From Agapetus fuscipes (Eukaryota; Arthropoda; Insecta; Trichoptera; Glossosomatidae), in contig OX637363.1 in the NCBI GenBank assembly GCA_951799405.1, forward strand, positions 5,332,001 to 5,396,000: 64,000 nt of DNA, in the 5' to 3' direction. This document shows, piece by piece, positions 1 through 12,300 of this stretch (position 1 is the stretch's first letter; each line of letters opens with the position of its first letter). The position numbers and the translations under genes were made by a program. The notes under the pieces were generated by a model. It had not been told where the DNA came from. It saw only the letters and a program-made list of their open reading frames with translations, and did no database searches.

Positions 1-125
1 GTATTTTAACTCTGATGAAAGAGAAACACCGAGAAGATTCAAATGTTCATGGTTAGGAAGGTTGAATTAAATAAGTAAGTGAATTGAATTCCTATTCATA
101 ATTTACTCAATAAATGTGTTTGTAC

Positions 126-372
126 CTGCAGTATTGACGTATAAGTTGGCTGTTGTGCAGGCTTGTTTGGAGAGTACGGCCTGGTGAGATCAGGGGTCTC
201 TTCAGGCCCCTCCACGTCCACGGGCGCGTCCTCGTCCCCCTCAGAGGGGGCGCGAGGAGCTGGGACACGCGCCCGCGCCCTGCGGGAGTTGCCCCCTCCC
301 CCCGCAGCTCCCCCCTTACCCCGTGACTGGCTCTGCGTCTCGGCGTGCAGACGCTCAAACTCCTCTTCAGTC
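126..372 (-). CDS. NFRKB: NFRKB exon 11 (last exon in window)
   Basis: Encodes TEEEFERLHAETQSQ, then Gly/Arg-rich and acidic Pro-rich sequence (EGDEDAPVDVEGPEETPD). Ends ILQ at donor CAG|GTACAA in phase 0, so at least one more exon lies beyond position 1. Confidence 0.88.
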
Positions 373-3300
373 CTGACAGAAAAAAAGTCATTAATGTGAT
401 ATTCACACCAGTCCACAGTCCAGTAGTTACACTTCGGACTCGTAAATGGAAGGTTGTGGGTTCGAATCCTGGCGAAGCACAAAAAATATACCATTTATAT
501 TTTTTGTGCTCCGCCAGGACTTGACTGATAGGTTGGTATGCGGCTGACCACCCATACTGTAAAAAATGGTTCATTTTGCCAATGTCACCCCTGCTTCAGG
601 GAAGGTCGGCAAGAGTTGCAGGGCTTATGTTCATTTGAGGTTTGGATTTTATTTGTAAGTACACAATCAGCATTTGTAAGCGCGAACTACACGTGTTTGT
701 TTGTGGGCATACATCTGAGAGCTTTGAATGAATATATTCTTGCAACTTAGATTATGGATTATAGATTGTCAAATTTGCTCTTTGCTGGGTTGAAAAATTC
801 ATACAACCTTTACCAAAGACCGGTCACTAAAGTTTCATCCAGCCTTACAGCAACTGGGTCGTGCTTGAGAATTGGCACTTTGTAGTGACGACCAAGCTCG
901 TAAAAAGTTCGGACGATAGCTCAGTTGGTAGAATGCTTGCATTCCATGCCGAGAGCAAAAGTTCAATCTCAAGGTGTACTCAGCCTTCACAAGATATGAC
1001 AACCAGCCCCCCCAGGAGCTGGGAAGCCCCCACTTCAACTGAAAGTGGTTGGTGTGAGGCCGACCACCTTACCCGTAAATATAAATAGGGCCCGAATCGC
1101 CACATGTGACCCCTTCGGGGATAACGTAGGCAAGAAGTTACACTATATGTGTAGCTTAGTTGCGTTTTTTTTGAGGTGCACGCACTGCTACAAGTTTCAT
1201 AAGGGTGAAATTCAAAGATGGCGCTACTTGCTGACAAAACTCACACTTGACGAAGCAAGATTGGTGATCAAATACCCCACAGTTTTACAAAGGTAGCCAA
1301 TAGATGTCACTGCTCTTCCAATACAATACACCTCTCATGTAAAGTGCTTTCTTTATCATTCTTGTATCTGAGGGAACTCCTAATTATCATAGCAGTTTCA
1401 TCAACATCATGACATAATTTTGGTGCTGAAGACACCCATCACAGACATGGGTGAAACGTCCAACTTCATTATTTATATTGATTGATGGTTTCCTATATAG
1501 GAGAAGAAAGTTACCTGTCTTTATGCAGATACATCCACAGCTTGCGGGCGGGCAGGTACCTCACGCAGGGATCCGGGGTACAGTGCATGCGGTCTAGGGC
1601 TCCACTCACAGCTGCCTGCAGGGCCTGCTCTCCTGCCCCGCTCACCAGGTACTGGGAGCGTCTGCCAACACAACACACAATTACATTATACGGGGGCCAG
1701 GGTGCAGTGCATGTCAAGAATTACTCATGTAAGTTTCATTGCAATCTGTTCAGTAGTTTAGGAGTCAATACATACATACATCCATTTGATTTTATATATT
1801 ATATATAGATCATAAAGATGAATTTTCACTGTGTAAATACACAAACTCTTAAAAGTTGAATATGGCAGTTAATTTGAAATGTGTGGAGATGTTGTCATGC
1901 GCCATGCGTACCTGAGAAGCTGTGTGATGTGAGCTCGCGTCCCCTCCCCCCCAGGCAGGCATGCCACCGCGTCCCTCACCAGCGCCAGCAGGGTGACGTG
2001 GCGGGGACGCGCCGCAGCTAGGAGACTGTGCCCTCGGGCCCCGCGCCCTGAACCTGGCTCATCATGAGCATGCGCTCCCTGCAACATGAGATAAAGATCA
2101 ATGAATAAATAACTCAAACCAACATATTTTGTAAATGCTTAGAAGGTGACCATATTCAAATAATTCTGTCTATAATCGTAGTTGCAAGGGTGTATTAACA
2201 TTCAAAGCTCATATCAAATGCATGCCCACAAACACACGCAAAAGTTCGCGCTTACAAATTCTGAATGTGTACTTTCAAATTAAAATCCAAACCTCAAGTG
2301 AACATAAGCCCTGCAACTCTTGCCGACCTTCTCTGGAACAGGGGTGACATTGGCAAAGTGAATATTTTTTTTACAGTATGGGTGGTCAGCGGCATACCAA
2401 CCTATAAGTCAAGAAACTTTAATTAACACCTTGATTTGACCTTGAGAGGTCCTACAAAGAGAAATGTCTGACCTTGAGAGGTCCCACAGTGGCATCCCCA
2501 CTCCTCAGCCGGTAAGTGAAGGCCCTGTGCGGCTGCTGGAAGCGCAGCCTCTCCTGGGCCCTGAAGGATTCCAGATCAGCGGTGGAGGACGGAGCAGCGC
2601 GACCCGATGACCACCTGATACAAACAAACATACCACATTTAGATAAAAATAAAATTAGGCTGATTTATTTGGTGAGCGCTTTTTTTATGTGTATCACACC
2701 TCAAGAGCCCTCCGAAAGCTTGGTCGTCGCTGTAGAAAGCGCCAATTCTCAAGCAAAACCCAGTTGCTGTAAGGTTAGATGGACCTTTTGATGACCGGTC
2801 TTTGGTATGAATTTTTCAACCCAGCGAAGAGCAAAAAAAAAAAAAAAAGTGCAAAATATAATTAATTGGTCATAGTCTTGTGGTTAACACTTCTGACTCG
2901 TAAATGGAAGGTTGTGGGTTTGAATCCCAGCGGAGCACAAAAATACCATTTATATTTCGAATGCTCTTTGCTGGGTGAAAAATTCATATTCCTTTACCAA
3001 AGACCGGTCACTAAAGGTCCATCCAGCCTTACAGCAACTGGGTCTTGCTTGAGTATTGACGCTTTGTAGCAATGGCCAAGTTGGTAAACACCTGTGCGGT
3101 ACTACAACAAGTGTCATAGACCCCTAGAGTCTCTGAAATCTAAGGAGTCTCCTGCACAGAATTTCTTAAAAAAATGAATTTCTCAAAGTTGAAAAATATT
3201 AAGTGACATTTCGCTCCCCCAGTTCTTGTTTATCGTATACGCAAATCATGTCAAATATGACTTTTCATGCAGTTGTCTTATGAATCAAATTCTACACAAT

Positions 3301-6300
3301 CTGAGCTAAGAAAAACCGTAAAATTCGATAATGTGAGAGTTCTTTTACATATTTTTAAAATAATTTTCTTGTTTTCATAAGACACATTGGTCCAGTACAC
3401 ATGCAAATATTGCTCATGTAAAATTTTCTCAATGGCTTATACGGTAAACAAGAACTAAGGCAGCGATTTGTCTAAAGAATAATCAAATTAAGTTTGCAAC
3501 AGTCCTTCTTCCCAAACGTAATAGGACTCATTCTAAAATGTCTCTAGTGTACTATTGTAAGATTTAGGTTGTCTGCGTTTACTGAGTAGCATGAAGTTGT
3601 GACTTGTGTGTTTCTGCTGTGAGGGGAGCCGCCTCGGGCTGGGGCGTGGTGGTGCTGCTGGGGCGGTGGTTCAGCCAGCGCGCACACAGCGGCAGCAGAA
3701 GGGCGTCCGAGTCTCGCCCGGCTCCTATCCACTGGTACACCTGGACACACCAAACAATCCACAATATAACACTTGTGAGTGTATTAAATTGATTAAATGT
3801 TTTAATTGCTTGTATTCCTTGACTGATAGGTTGGTATGCGGCTGACCACCCATACTGTAAAAAATGGTTCACTTTGCCAATGTCACCCTTGCTTCAGGGA
3901 AGGTCGGCAAGAGTTGCAGGGCTTATGTTCATTTGAGATTGAGTTTTTAATATTGTAGGTCCACATGCGGCATGTGTACGAGTAAGTGCAAAATTATACA
4001 TGTCTGCTTGTGGGAATGCATTTAATATATGTAAATCTCAAATGATACATATCTTTGCAGCTTAGATTTAGATTTAGTGTCAACCATTGACACATCGACG
4101 GTTAAAAGGAAGTAATAAGAGACGTTTTGGTCAAAAATGAGTTATGAATGCTATCCTACTTAAAAATTTCCGCTCTTTCTAACGCGCTCACTCTCATAGC
4201 TCAATGATGATTTTTTTGTTGTATATGCTCAGGCAAACAACTGCGTTTTCGAAGTATGGTTTTGGTGTAACCGACAAGATTTTGGATTTTTTTGTCCTAA
4301 TAAAAGGCGCTTGTGACATAAAAAATTCGTAAAATATCGTAAAACCACATTAATAGGAATGCTAACAAATGTCTTTATTTTTTTTAATTTGAGAGCTGTT
4401 TTGATTTTAACCTTCCCCAATCTGTGCTAAAAAAATTACACGCGCAACGGTGCTGTGTAGTGACTACACGCTCATAAAAGTCGGATTTATGATCGGTAAA
4501 TGATGTATATTAATAGCTAATCGCTTTAATAAAGTATAATTGAAGTCGAATGAAGAAGTAAATGACAATAATTAGTATTTAAATGCTAAAAACATAAAAA
4601 ATCATCGGCCGATGCCTATATAGCGGACGACAGGTCCACTCTGAGCGAGCGCCTGACAGCGACTGAAGCGACACCGACACGTGATATGGGGAAGGCGACG
4701 GGCGGCGGCTAGCCAGGGAATTTAAACCTTTTGAAATATTTCAGAAAATTAAAAGTTCATAATAATATGTACTAAAATAATGTTAAATTGAACAACAAAT
4801 GAAAACATTCATAATTATTTCCACATTACTCGTATTATGTTAAAGCACAATAACGAAAATTACGTAAGTTAAAAGAAAAACATAAAACAATAGAAATATA
4901 AAAACCAAATAAAGACAATCTCTAAATTTTATTGCAATTGCTGCAAAAAATGTACTTTTTTTCTATTCTGTGACTAGCACACACAGTTTTTTTGACAAAT
5001 AAGACACACTATTGTTTTTCTTTTTTTTAATTGTATGTACAAAATTTACAAATTCTTGAAGGTGGCCAGGACACTGACACACTCCTTGTTGATTCGCCCA
5101 GCGGATTAGTTGGAATATTTCCGTCTGTAACAGCAGTTGCGGGTGATATAATTATGCTGATAATAGGATAGAACCGTGTCAAAAGCATCTTGCTGTTGTT
5201 TATGGAATCTAACCATACTATTTTTTCTTCTTATAATATTAGGTTTAGCCAACTCCAAACTAAGTTCTCTTACAAAGCGTTTTCATTTGCTTCTGTTTTT
5301 TTTTTCCTACTCTGGATACTTTTCAATCCAAAATAAATATGTGTTTCTACGTATTATACACAAATAATAATATAAAATAATGATTACATAGTTATTTAGA
5401 AACACATAAAAAAAATACTTACCAAAACAAGAATTTTTATTTATTTTATTATCGGAAATTATAAATCACTTTAGTATCCCTGCAAGTTCCAGCAATATTG
5501 AAGAATAAAATACGACTGCAACGGTAGCGACGGAGATGCTCTATTTCGTGTGCTCAAATCGTAGCAAAATATGTGAGAGTGAGATGTGAATAGTGTCGCA
5601 CTCACCACGCACGCTTTACATGCATGACGCAAGCTACTCACAGCGCCAATGCACAGCGCCTTACGCTATGTGATTGTATTGGTGCCATTTGTTTTATTGT
5701 ATTGGTGAATTTATTTCCGACTTTTACAAAACAGCTCTGCTGCCCCTTATTAGTGTGGATTATTAAAAATATATATTTTAATTAAATTCGTAAATGTATG
5801 AGGGAGGAATACCTAGAATCTGAGCTCCATGTAAATTATATTTATAGAGATATTAAAGATTATAATAAGCAAGTGTACTGCCTACACTGCATAGGGGAGC
5901 GAAGGTTAACAACATGATAAAAAAATAAAAAAGTTATGCCATTTTAAAAAAACGCAACTAAGCTACACATATAGTGTAATTTCTTGCCTGCGTTATCCCC
6001 GAAGGCGTCGCATGTGGCGCTTCGGGACCTATTTATTTTTACAGGTAAGGGGGCCGGCCCCACACCAACCACTTTCAGTTGAAGTGGGGGCTTCCCAGCT
6101 CCCGGAGGGGGTTGGTTCTCATTTCTTGTGAAGGCTGAGTAAACCTTTGAGATCGAACCCTTGCTCTCGGCATGGAATGCAAGCATTCTACCAATTGAGC
6201 TATCGACCTTTGTACGAGCTTGATCGTCGTCGCTACAAAGCGCCAATTCTCAACCCAGTTGCTGTAAGGCTGGATGGACCTTTGGTGACCGGTCATTGGT

Positions 6301-9300
6301 AAAGGTTTTATGAATTTTTCAAGCCGGCGAAGAGCAAATTTGAAAATATAAATGGTATATTTTTTGTGCTCCGCCGGGAATCGAACCCACAACCTTCCCA
6401 TTCAGAATCCGCAGTGTTACCACTGAGCTACGGACCGGTCAATTGGCAAAACATTATGGCATGTATTATAAATGGGTGTTAAACACACAAAGCAAGAAAA
6501 CATAAAATTTGACACGTAAAAACATGTTTTTTATGACTGCACAACTGCAACGTTTGACAGGACTGAGACAAAAGTGGTGGATAGTATGTATCAATGCAGT
6601 AAGTTAGTTTCTGCTCCTCAACGATTGAGACAGTGCGTTTTGTGCGTTACCGTTACCTGAGTGACTGGCTTGTACTGCAGATAAGGCACAAAATCATCAG
6701 GGCAGGCCTCGCTCTCTCCCGCCAGGAAGGCCACGGCAGAGGGCAGCGCTTTCAGCCAGTCCTCCACACCTGGAATATCATCAAACAATCATCAACTAAA
6801 GACAATACTGCACATTTATGGATTATTCTTCTGGGCTGGAAGTCTCATCACCACGTTAATTTTTACCTACCGAATATCGGTAATATTTGTCTGAAGACCT
6901 GTCAATCCAAGATGGCCGAAAGTGAACAGCTGATTAGTCTTCATACAAATATTACCGATATTCGGTAGGTAAGAATTACCGTGATGATGATTCCTTGACT
7001 TATAGGTTGGTATGAGGCTGACCACCCATACTGTAAAAAATGGTTCACTTTGCCAATGTCACCCCTGTTTCAGGGAAGGTCGGCAAGAGTTGCAGGGCTT
7101 ATGTTCATTTGAGATTGGGTTTTTTATATTGTAGGTCCACATGCGGCATGTGTGAGTGCGAAATTATGTGTGTCTGCTTGTGGTAATGCATTTAATATGA
7201 ATCTCAAATGATCCATATCTTTGCAACTTAGATTTAGATTTAGATTTAGACACCTCAAGCGCCAATTCTCAAGCAAGACCCAGCTGCTGTAAGACTGGAT
7301 GGACCGGTCTTTCGTAATGGCATATGAATATTTCAACCGAGCATATCGAAATTATTTATATTTTTTGTGCTCAGCCGGGATTCAAACCCACGACCTTCTA
7401 TTCACGAGTCCAAAGCCTTAACACTCAGGATCATACCACATTTGGTTGTGAAGATCCGAGAGCCAGGACACCTCTAGGTATGCAATGTAATGAGTCGGAC
7501 TTTACATATTGGGAGGAAGGATGAGTTGGGAGGGATTGGGAGCGTTGTTATGACGAAAGGATCCTTAACCAACCAGAGACAGGTCATAAGTCCTGTGACC
7601 CCCATCTCATCCTGTGCGGCGGGCCTGAGTTTGGGTCTTGGATTTTCTAAAAAGTAAAGACCTAACTCGGTGAGACCATGGATTGCTTAACTCACCAACT
7701 ACAGACAGGACCTAATAATAATAAAAAAAATCTTAATATATAACCCCTTGTGTTCATAGGTGTGTGTCTAGTTACCTGAGTACCAGTGGTTGAGGGGAGC
7801 GATGGGGCTCTGTCTCCATCTCCTGAGACTTGCGGCCAGCGCAGGCAGGGGCAGGCAGTGGCGGGGGGTGAGGCAGACCAGCTCTCGGAGTACCGACAAG
7901 AAACAAGCGTGCGTGGCCTGAACCAACTCAACCCCCGGGCATGCAACTGTAACATGTGTACAAACGTGTCTCAATGTTTAAAAGTGGAAGGCTATTACTT
8001 ATGTTTTTCAAAACTGATGTTGCTCATTCTATAATCTATAATCTAAGTTGCAAGGATATATTCATTCAAAGCTCTCAGAAGTATGCCCACAAACAAACAC
8101 GTGTAGTTCGCACTTACAAATGCTGATTGTGTACTTACAAATAAAATCCAAACCTCAAATGAACATAAGCCCTGCAACTCTTGCCGTCATTCCCTGAAAC
8201 AGGGGTGACATTGGCAAAGTGAACCATTTTACAAAAATGGTTCACTTTGCTCATTAATGATTTGAAATTAGAATAACAGTAGTCTAGACATTTTGAACAG
8301 AATTAAAAATGGATTTCACACCCGTGTTGAAGAGAAGAATGGGTCTCTCAATATAAATTTGCAGCCAACATCATTAGGAGACTTGTGTTTTTTTTAATGA
8401 AGAAGCACAAACAGACAGAAATAATTGTTGTTGCTAATAATCCCTTGAATGGTAGAGAGAATTGAGGCGTTAACTCACGGATTTGGCAAACCACCGGTTC
8501 ACGCCCAGCCTTACCTTGAAGACTATGACTTCGACCCTAGTTCAACAAATGATATTGCCTGCACACGATTTTCTGCTTTCGCATGAAGACAACAAGCCAA
8601 GCAAAATAGGTTGGTGATCTACATTCCTCTCATCGTAGTGTTATGAATCTGTAGCTTGGTGCTATGCTCTGTAGCGTAGTGCTGTGCTCTGTTACATAGT
8701 GCTATGCATCTGTAAGGTAGTGCTATGCTCTGTTACATAGTGCTATGCATCTGTAGCGTAGTGATATGCATCTGTAGCGTAGTGCTATGCTCTGTTGCAT
8801 AGTGCTATGCATCTGTAGTGTAGTGTTTGCTCTGTTGCATAGTGCTATGCATCTGTAGCGTAGTGCTATGCTCTGTTGCATAGTGCTATGCATCTGTAGC
8901 GTAGTGCTATGCTCTGTTGCATAGTGCTATGCATCTGTAGCGTAGTGCTATGCTCTGTTGCATAGTGCTATGCTCTGTTGCATAGTGTTATGCATCTGTA
9001 GCGTAGTGCTATGCTCTGTTGCATAGTGCTATGCTCTGTTGCATAGTGTTATGCATCTGTAGCGTAGTGCTATGCTCTGTTGCATAGTGCTATGCATCTG
9101 TAGTGTAGTGCTATGCTCTGTTGCATAGTGCTATGCATCTGTAGCGTAGTGCTATGCTCTGTTTCATAGTGCTATGCATCTGTAGCGTAGTGCTATGCTC
9201 TGTTGCATAGTGCTATGCATCTGTAGCGTAGTGCTATGCTCTGTTGCATAGTGCTATGCATCTGTAGCGTAGTGCTATGCTCTGTTGCATAGTGCTATGC

Positions 9301-12300
9301 ATCTGTAGCATAGTGCTATGCTATGTTGCATAGTATTATGCATCTGTAGCGTAGTGCCATGCTCTGTTGCATAGTGCTATGCTCTGTTGCATAGTGCTAT
9401 GCATCTGTAGCGTAGTGCTATGCTCTGTTGCATAGTGCTATGCTCTGTTGCATAGTGTTATGCATCTGTAGCGTAGTGCTATGCTCTGTTGCATAGTGCT
9501 ATGCATCTGTAGCGTAGTGCTATGCTCTGTTGCATAGTATTATGCATCTGTAGCGTAGTGCTATGCATCTGTTGCATAGTGCTATGCATCTGTAGTGTAG
9601 TGCTATGCTCTGTTGCATAGTATTATGCATCTGTAGCGTAGTGCTATGCTCTGTTGCATAGTGCTATGCATCTGTAGCGTAGTGCTATGCTCTGTTGCAT
9701 AGTATTATGCATCTGTAGCGTAGTGCTATGCATCTGTTGCATAGTGCTATGCATCTGTAGCGTAGTGCTATGCTCTGTTGCATAGTGCTATGCTCTGTTG
9801 CATAGTGTTATGCATCTGTAGCGTAGTGCTATGCTCTGTTGCATAGTGCTATGCATCTGTAGCGTAGTGCTATGCTCTGTTGCATAGTGTTATGCATCTG
9901 TAGCGTAGTGCTATGCTCTGTTGCATAGTGCTATGCATCTGTAGTGTAGTGCTTTGCTCTGTTGCATAGTATTATGCATCTGTAGCGTAGTGCTATGCAT
10001 CTGTTGCATAGTGCTATGCATCTGTAGTGTAGTGTTTGCTCTGTTGCATAGTATTATGCATCTGTAGCGTAGTGCTATGCATCTGTTGCATAGTGCTATG
10101 CATCTGTAGTGTAGTGTTTGCTCTGTTGCATAGTATTATGCATCTGTAGCGTAGTGCTATGCATCTGTTGCATAGTGCTATGCATCTGTTGTGATATAAA
10201 GACACCTGAATTTCTAAACAGAGATGTTTTTACAATATTTCCATATATATGTACAAGGATTTAGATTTAGATTAGGAGGAAGATACTGGTAAGACATAAA
10301 AAATGCATGTATGTTACAATATTAATGAAGAGTTACTTCAGTTAACCCTTTAACTGAGGGGGGCACGCAAAGGCGTCAAGTGTTAACTTGTATATAGTGT
10401 GGTCAATCATAGACGTCATCCAACATTGAACTTATCCCTGAAAAAGTCTGCAAGTGGAAATGTGTGCTTAACCCTTGTGATTTTTTTCTTTAATAACTTA
10501 TACTCGTATACGTGTGACTGTTCACATATGTAGTTTGAAGTGTCGTCAATCAATGAAGGTAGGATATCAATAAATGCTTTTTAAAAAATTTTCTTGAAAA
10601 AGTATTCTATACTGCGGGTATTCAAATAGCCAGAATATTCAGAAGCCAAAAGGTTAAGATGCAAATATTCATAATAACTAGATACCTGCTTCTTCTTGTA
10701 CTGTCTCCTGAGGTGCAGTCGGGGGAGACTTTTCTTTAAGCAGCTGCGGCGTTGGAAGTGGCGGGGGCTGTGGAGGGGGAGGCGGCGGAGGCGTCAGGGG
10801 GGCCCCCTCCCCCTCAGAGTCGGGGCTGGGGGGGCGCACTGGCGGGGAGAGGGGCGGCCGCTGCGGCGCCCGTCTGGGGGGACGGCGGGCACGAGATGCT
10901 GACGCAGCTACAGGGGCGGAGACAGAGCCTGCTGCCACCCGGCCCACGCGCTCCCTGATGGAGCGTAAGGTGATGCCCGCAGTCACTAACTCTGGATGAT
11001 CCTGTGATGGAATATTGTCATAATGTAAGAAAAGTAGCAGAGAAGAGGTGCACGGGCAACATAACACACAACTAAGATACACATATAGCGTAACTTCTTG
11101 CCTGAAATATCCCGGAAGGGCTCGCATGCCGCGATTCAGGACCTATCTATTTTTACGGGTAAGGGGGTCGGCCTCACACTTACCACTTTCAGTTGAAGTG
11201 GGGGTTTCCCAGCTCCCGGAGGGCTGGTTCTTATTTCTTGTGAAGGCTGAGTACACCTTGGGATCGAACCCTTGCTCTCTGCATGGAATTCAAGCATTCT
11301 ACCAACTGAGCTATCAACCGAACTTTTTACGAGCCTGGTCGTCGGTACAAAGTGCCAATTCTCAAGCAAGACCTAGTAGCTGTAAGGCTGGATGGACCTT
11401 TTTATGACTGGTCTTTGGTAAAGGTTTATAAATTTTTCAACTCAACGAAGACCAAATTTGAAAACAAAAATGGTATATTTTTTGTGCTCCGCCAGGATTC
11501 AAACCCACAACCTTCCATTCACGAGTCCCGAGTGTTACTACTGGACTACGGACCAGTCTTAAACATGGGAGTAGAAAATGTAAAACCACTTACGGCTAGG
11601 CTATAGACAGGACAGTCAGTCATAACTTTCATACAATATATGTAGGTAGATTGAAAAGACACTTAAGCGCTACGTCCTGTATTTGAGACGATTGTCACCC
11701 GCTTATATTATACAAATAAAAATGATCCAATTGGCAAAGTGAACCATTTTTACAGTATGGGTGATCAACGTCATATAAACTTATGAATCAAGGAATACAA
11801 GTAACAATAACAAGACGTATAAATATCATTTATATACAATATACAAAGCCACAAGATCTCAAAAGCAAATTGATACAAAAGTATACAAACTACATAAAAT
11901 GAAAAATTAAGAGAGATGAAAAATTCCCAACATTACAGATCTATAATCTTTAATATCTCAGTTGCAAAGGTATATCAAGATTTACGATTCATACTAAATG
12001 CATGCCCACAAGCAGACTTGTGCAAGTTTACTCTTAGGCCCGGTATATTGAAGTGTAGTAATATTTTAGTTAACTATTACTTGAACTTGTATTCAAAATA
12101 CTCAATCTCGAGTTAACTAAAACCGAACATTGCCGAAGTATGAAGCCACGCCCCCAAATCTTGGAAATAATTACAATGCCATTCAAAAGCTTTAAAACAA
12201 ACAACTATTCATAACAAATCATATGCCTAACCTTCATTAAGCTAGAAAACGACACAAAAAATGTTCAGTTTGCGACAATTTTCATGTATCCTTACATTAA

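Larger units (their letters stand above)
4085..5950. mobile_element. TIR-C DNA transposon split by piggyBac
   Basis: 4085-4410 holds one end (CATCGACGGTTAAAAGGAAG) and 5906-5945 continues it after the piggyBac; a SINE then cuts it off. Confidence 0.78.

Noticed and set aside
96..494. 132-codon protein as a stand-alone gene at the left edge
   Set aside because: It is NFRKB exon 11 extended through its splice sites; the ends are intron and SINE sequence.
8641..10192. CRISPR array or coding repeat protein
   Set aside because: Units are contiguous without unique spacers, the DNA is eukaryotic and intronic, and the open frame at 10014-10205 is only a shadow of the repeat.
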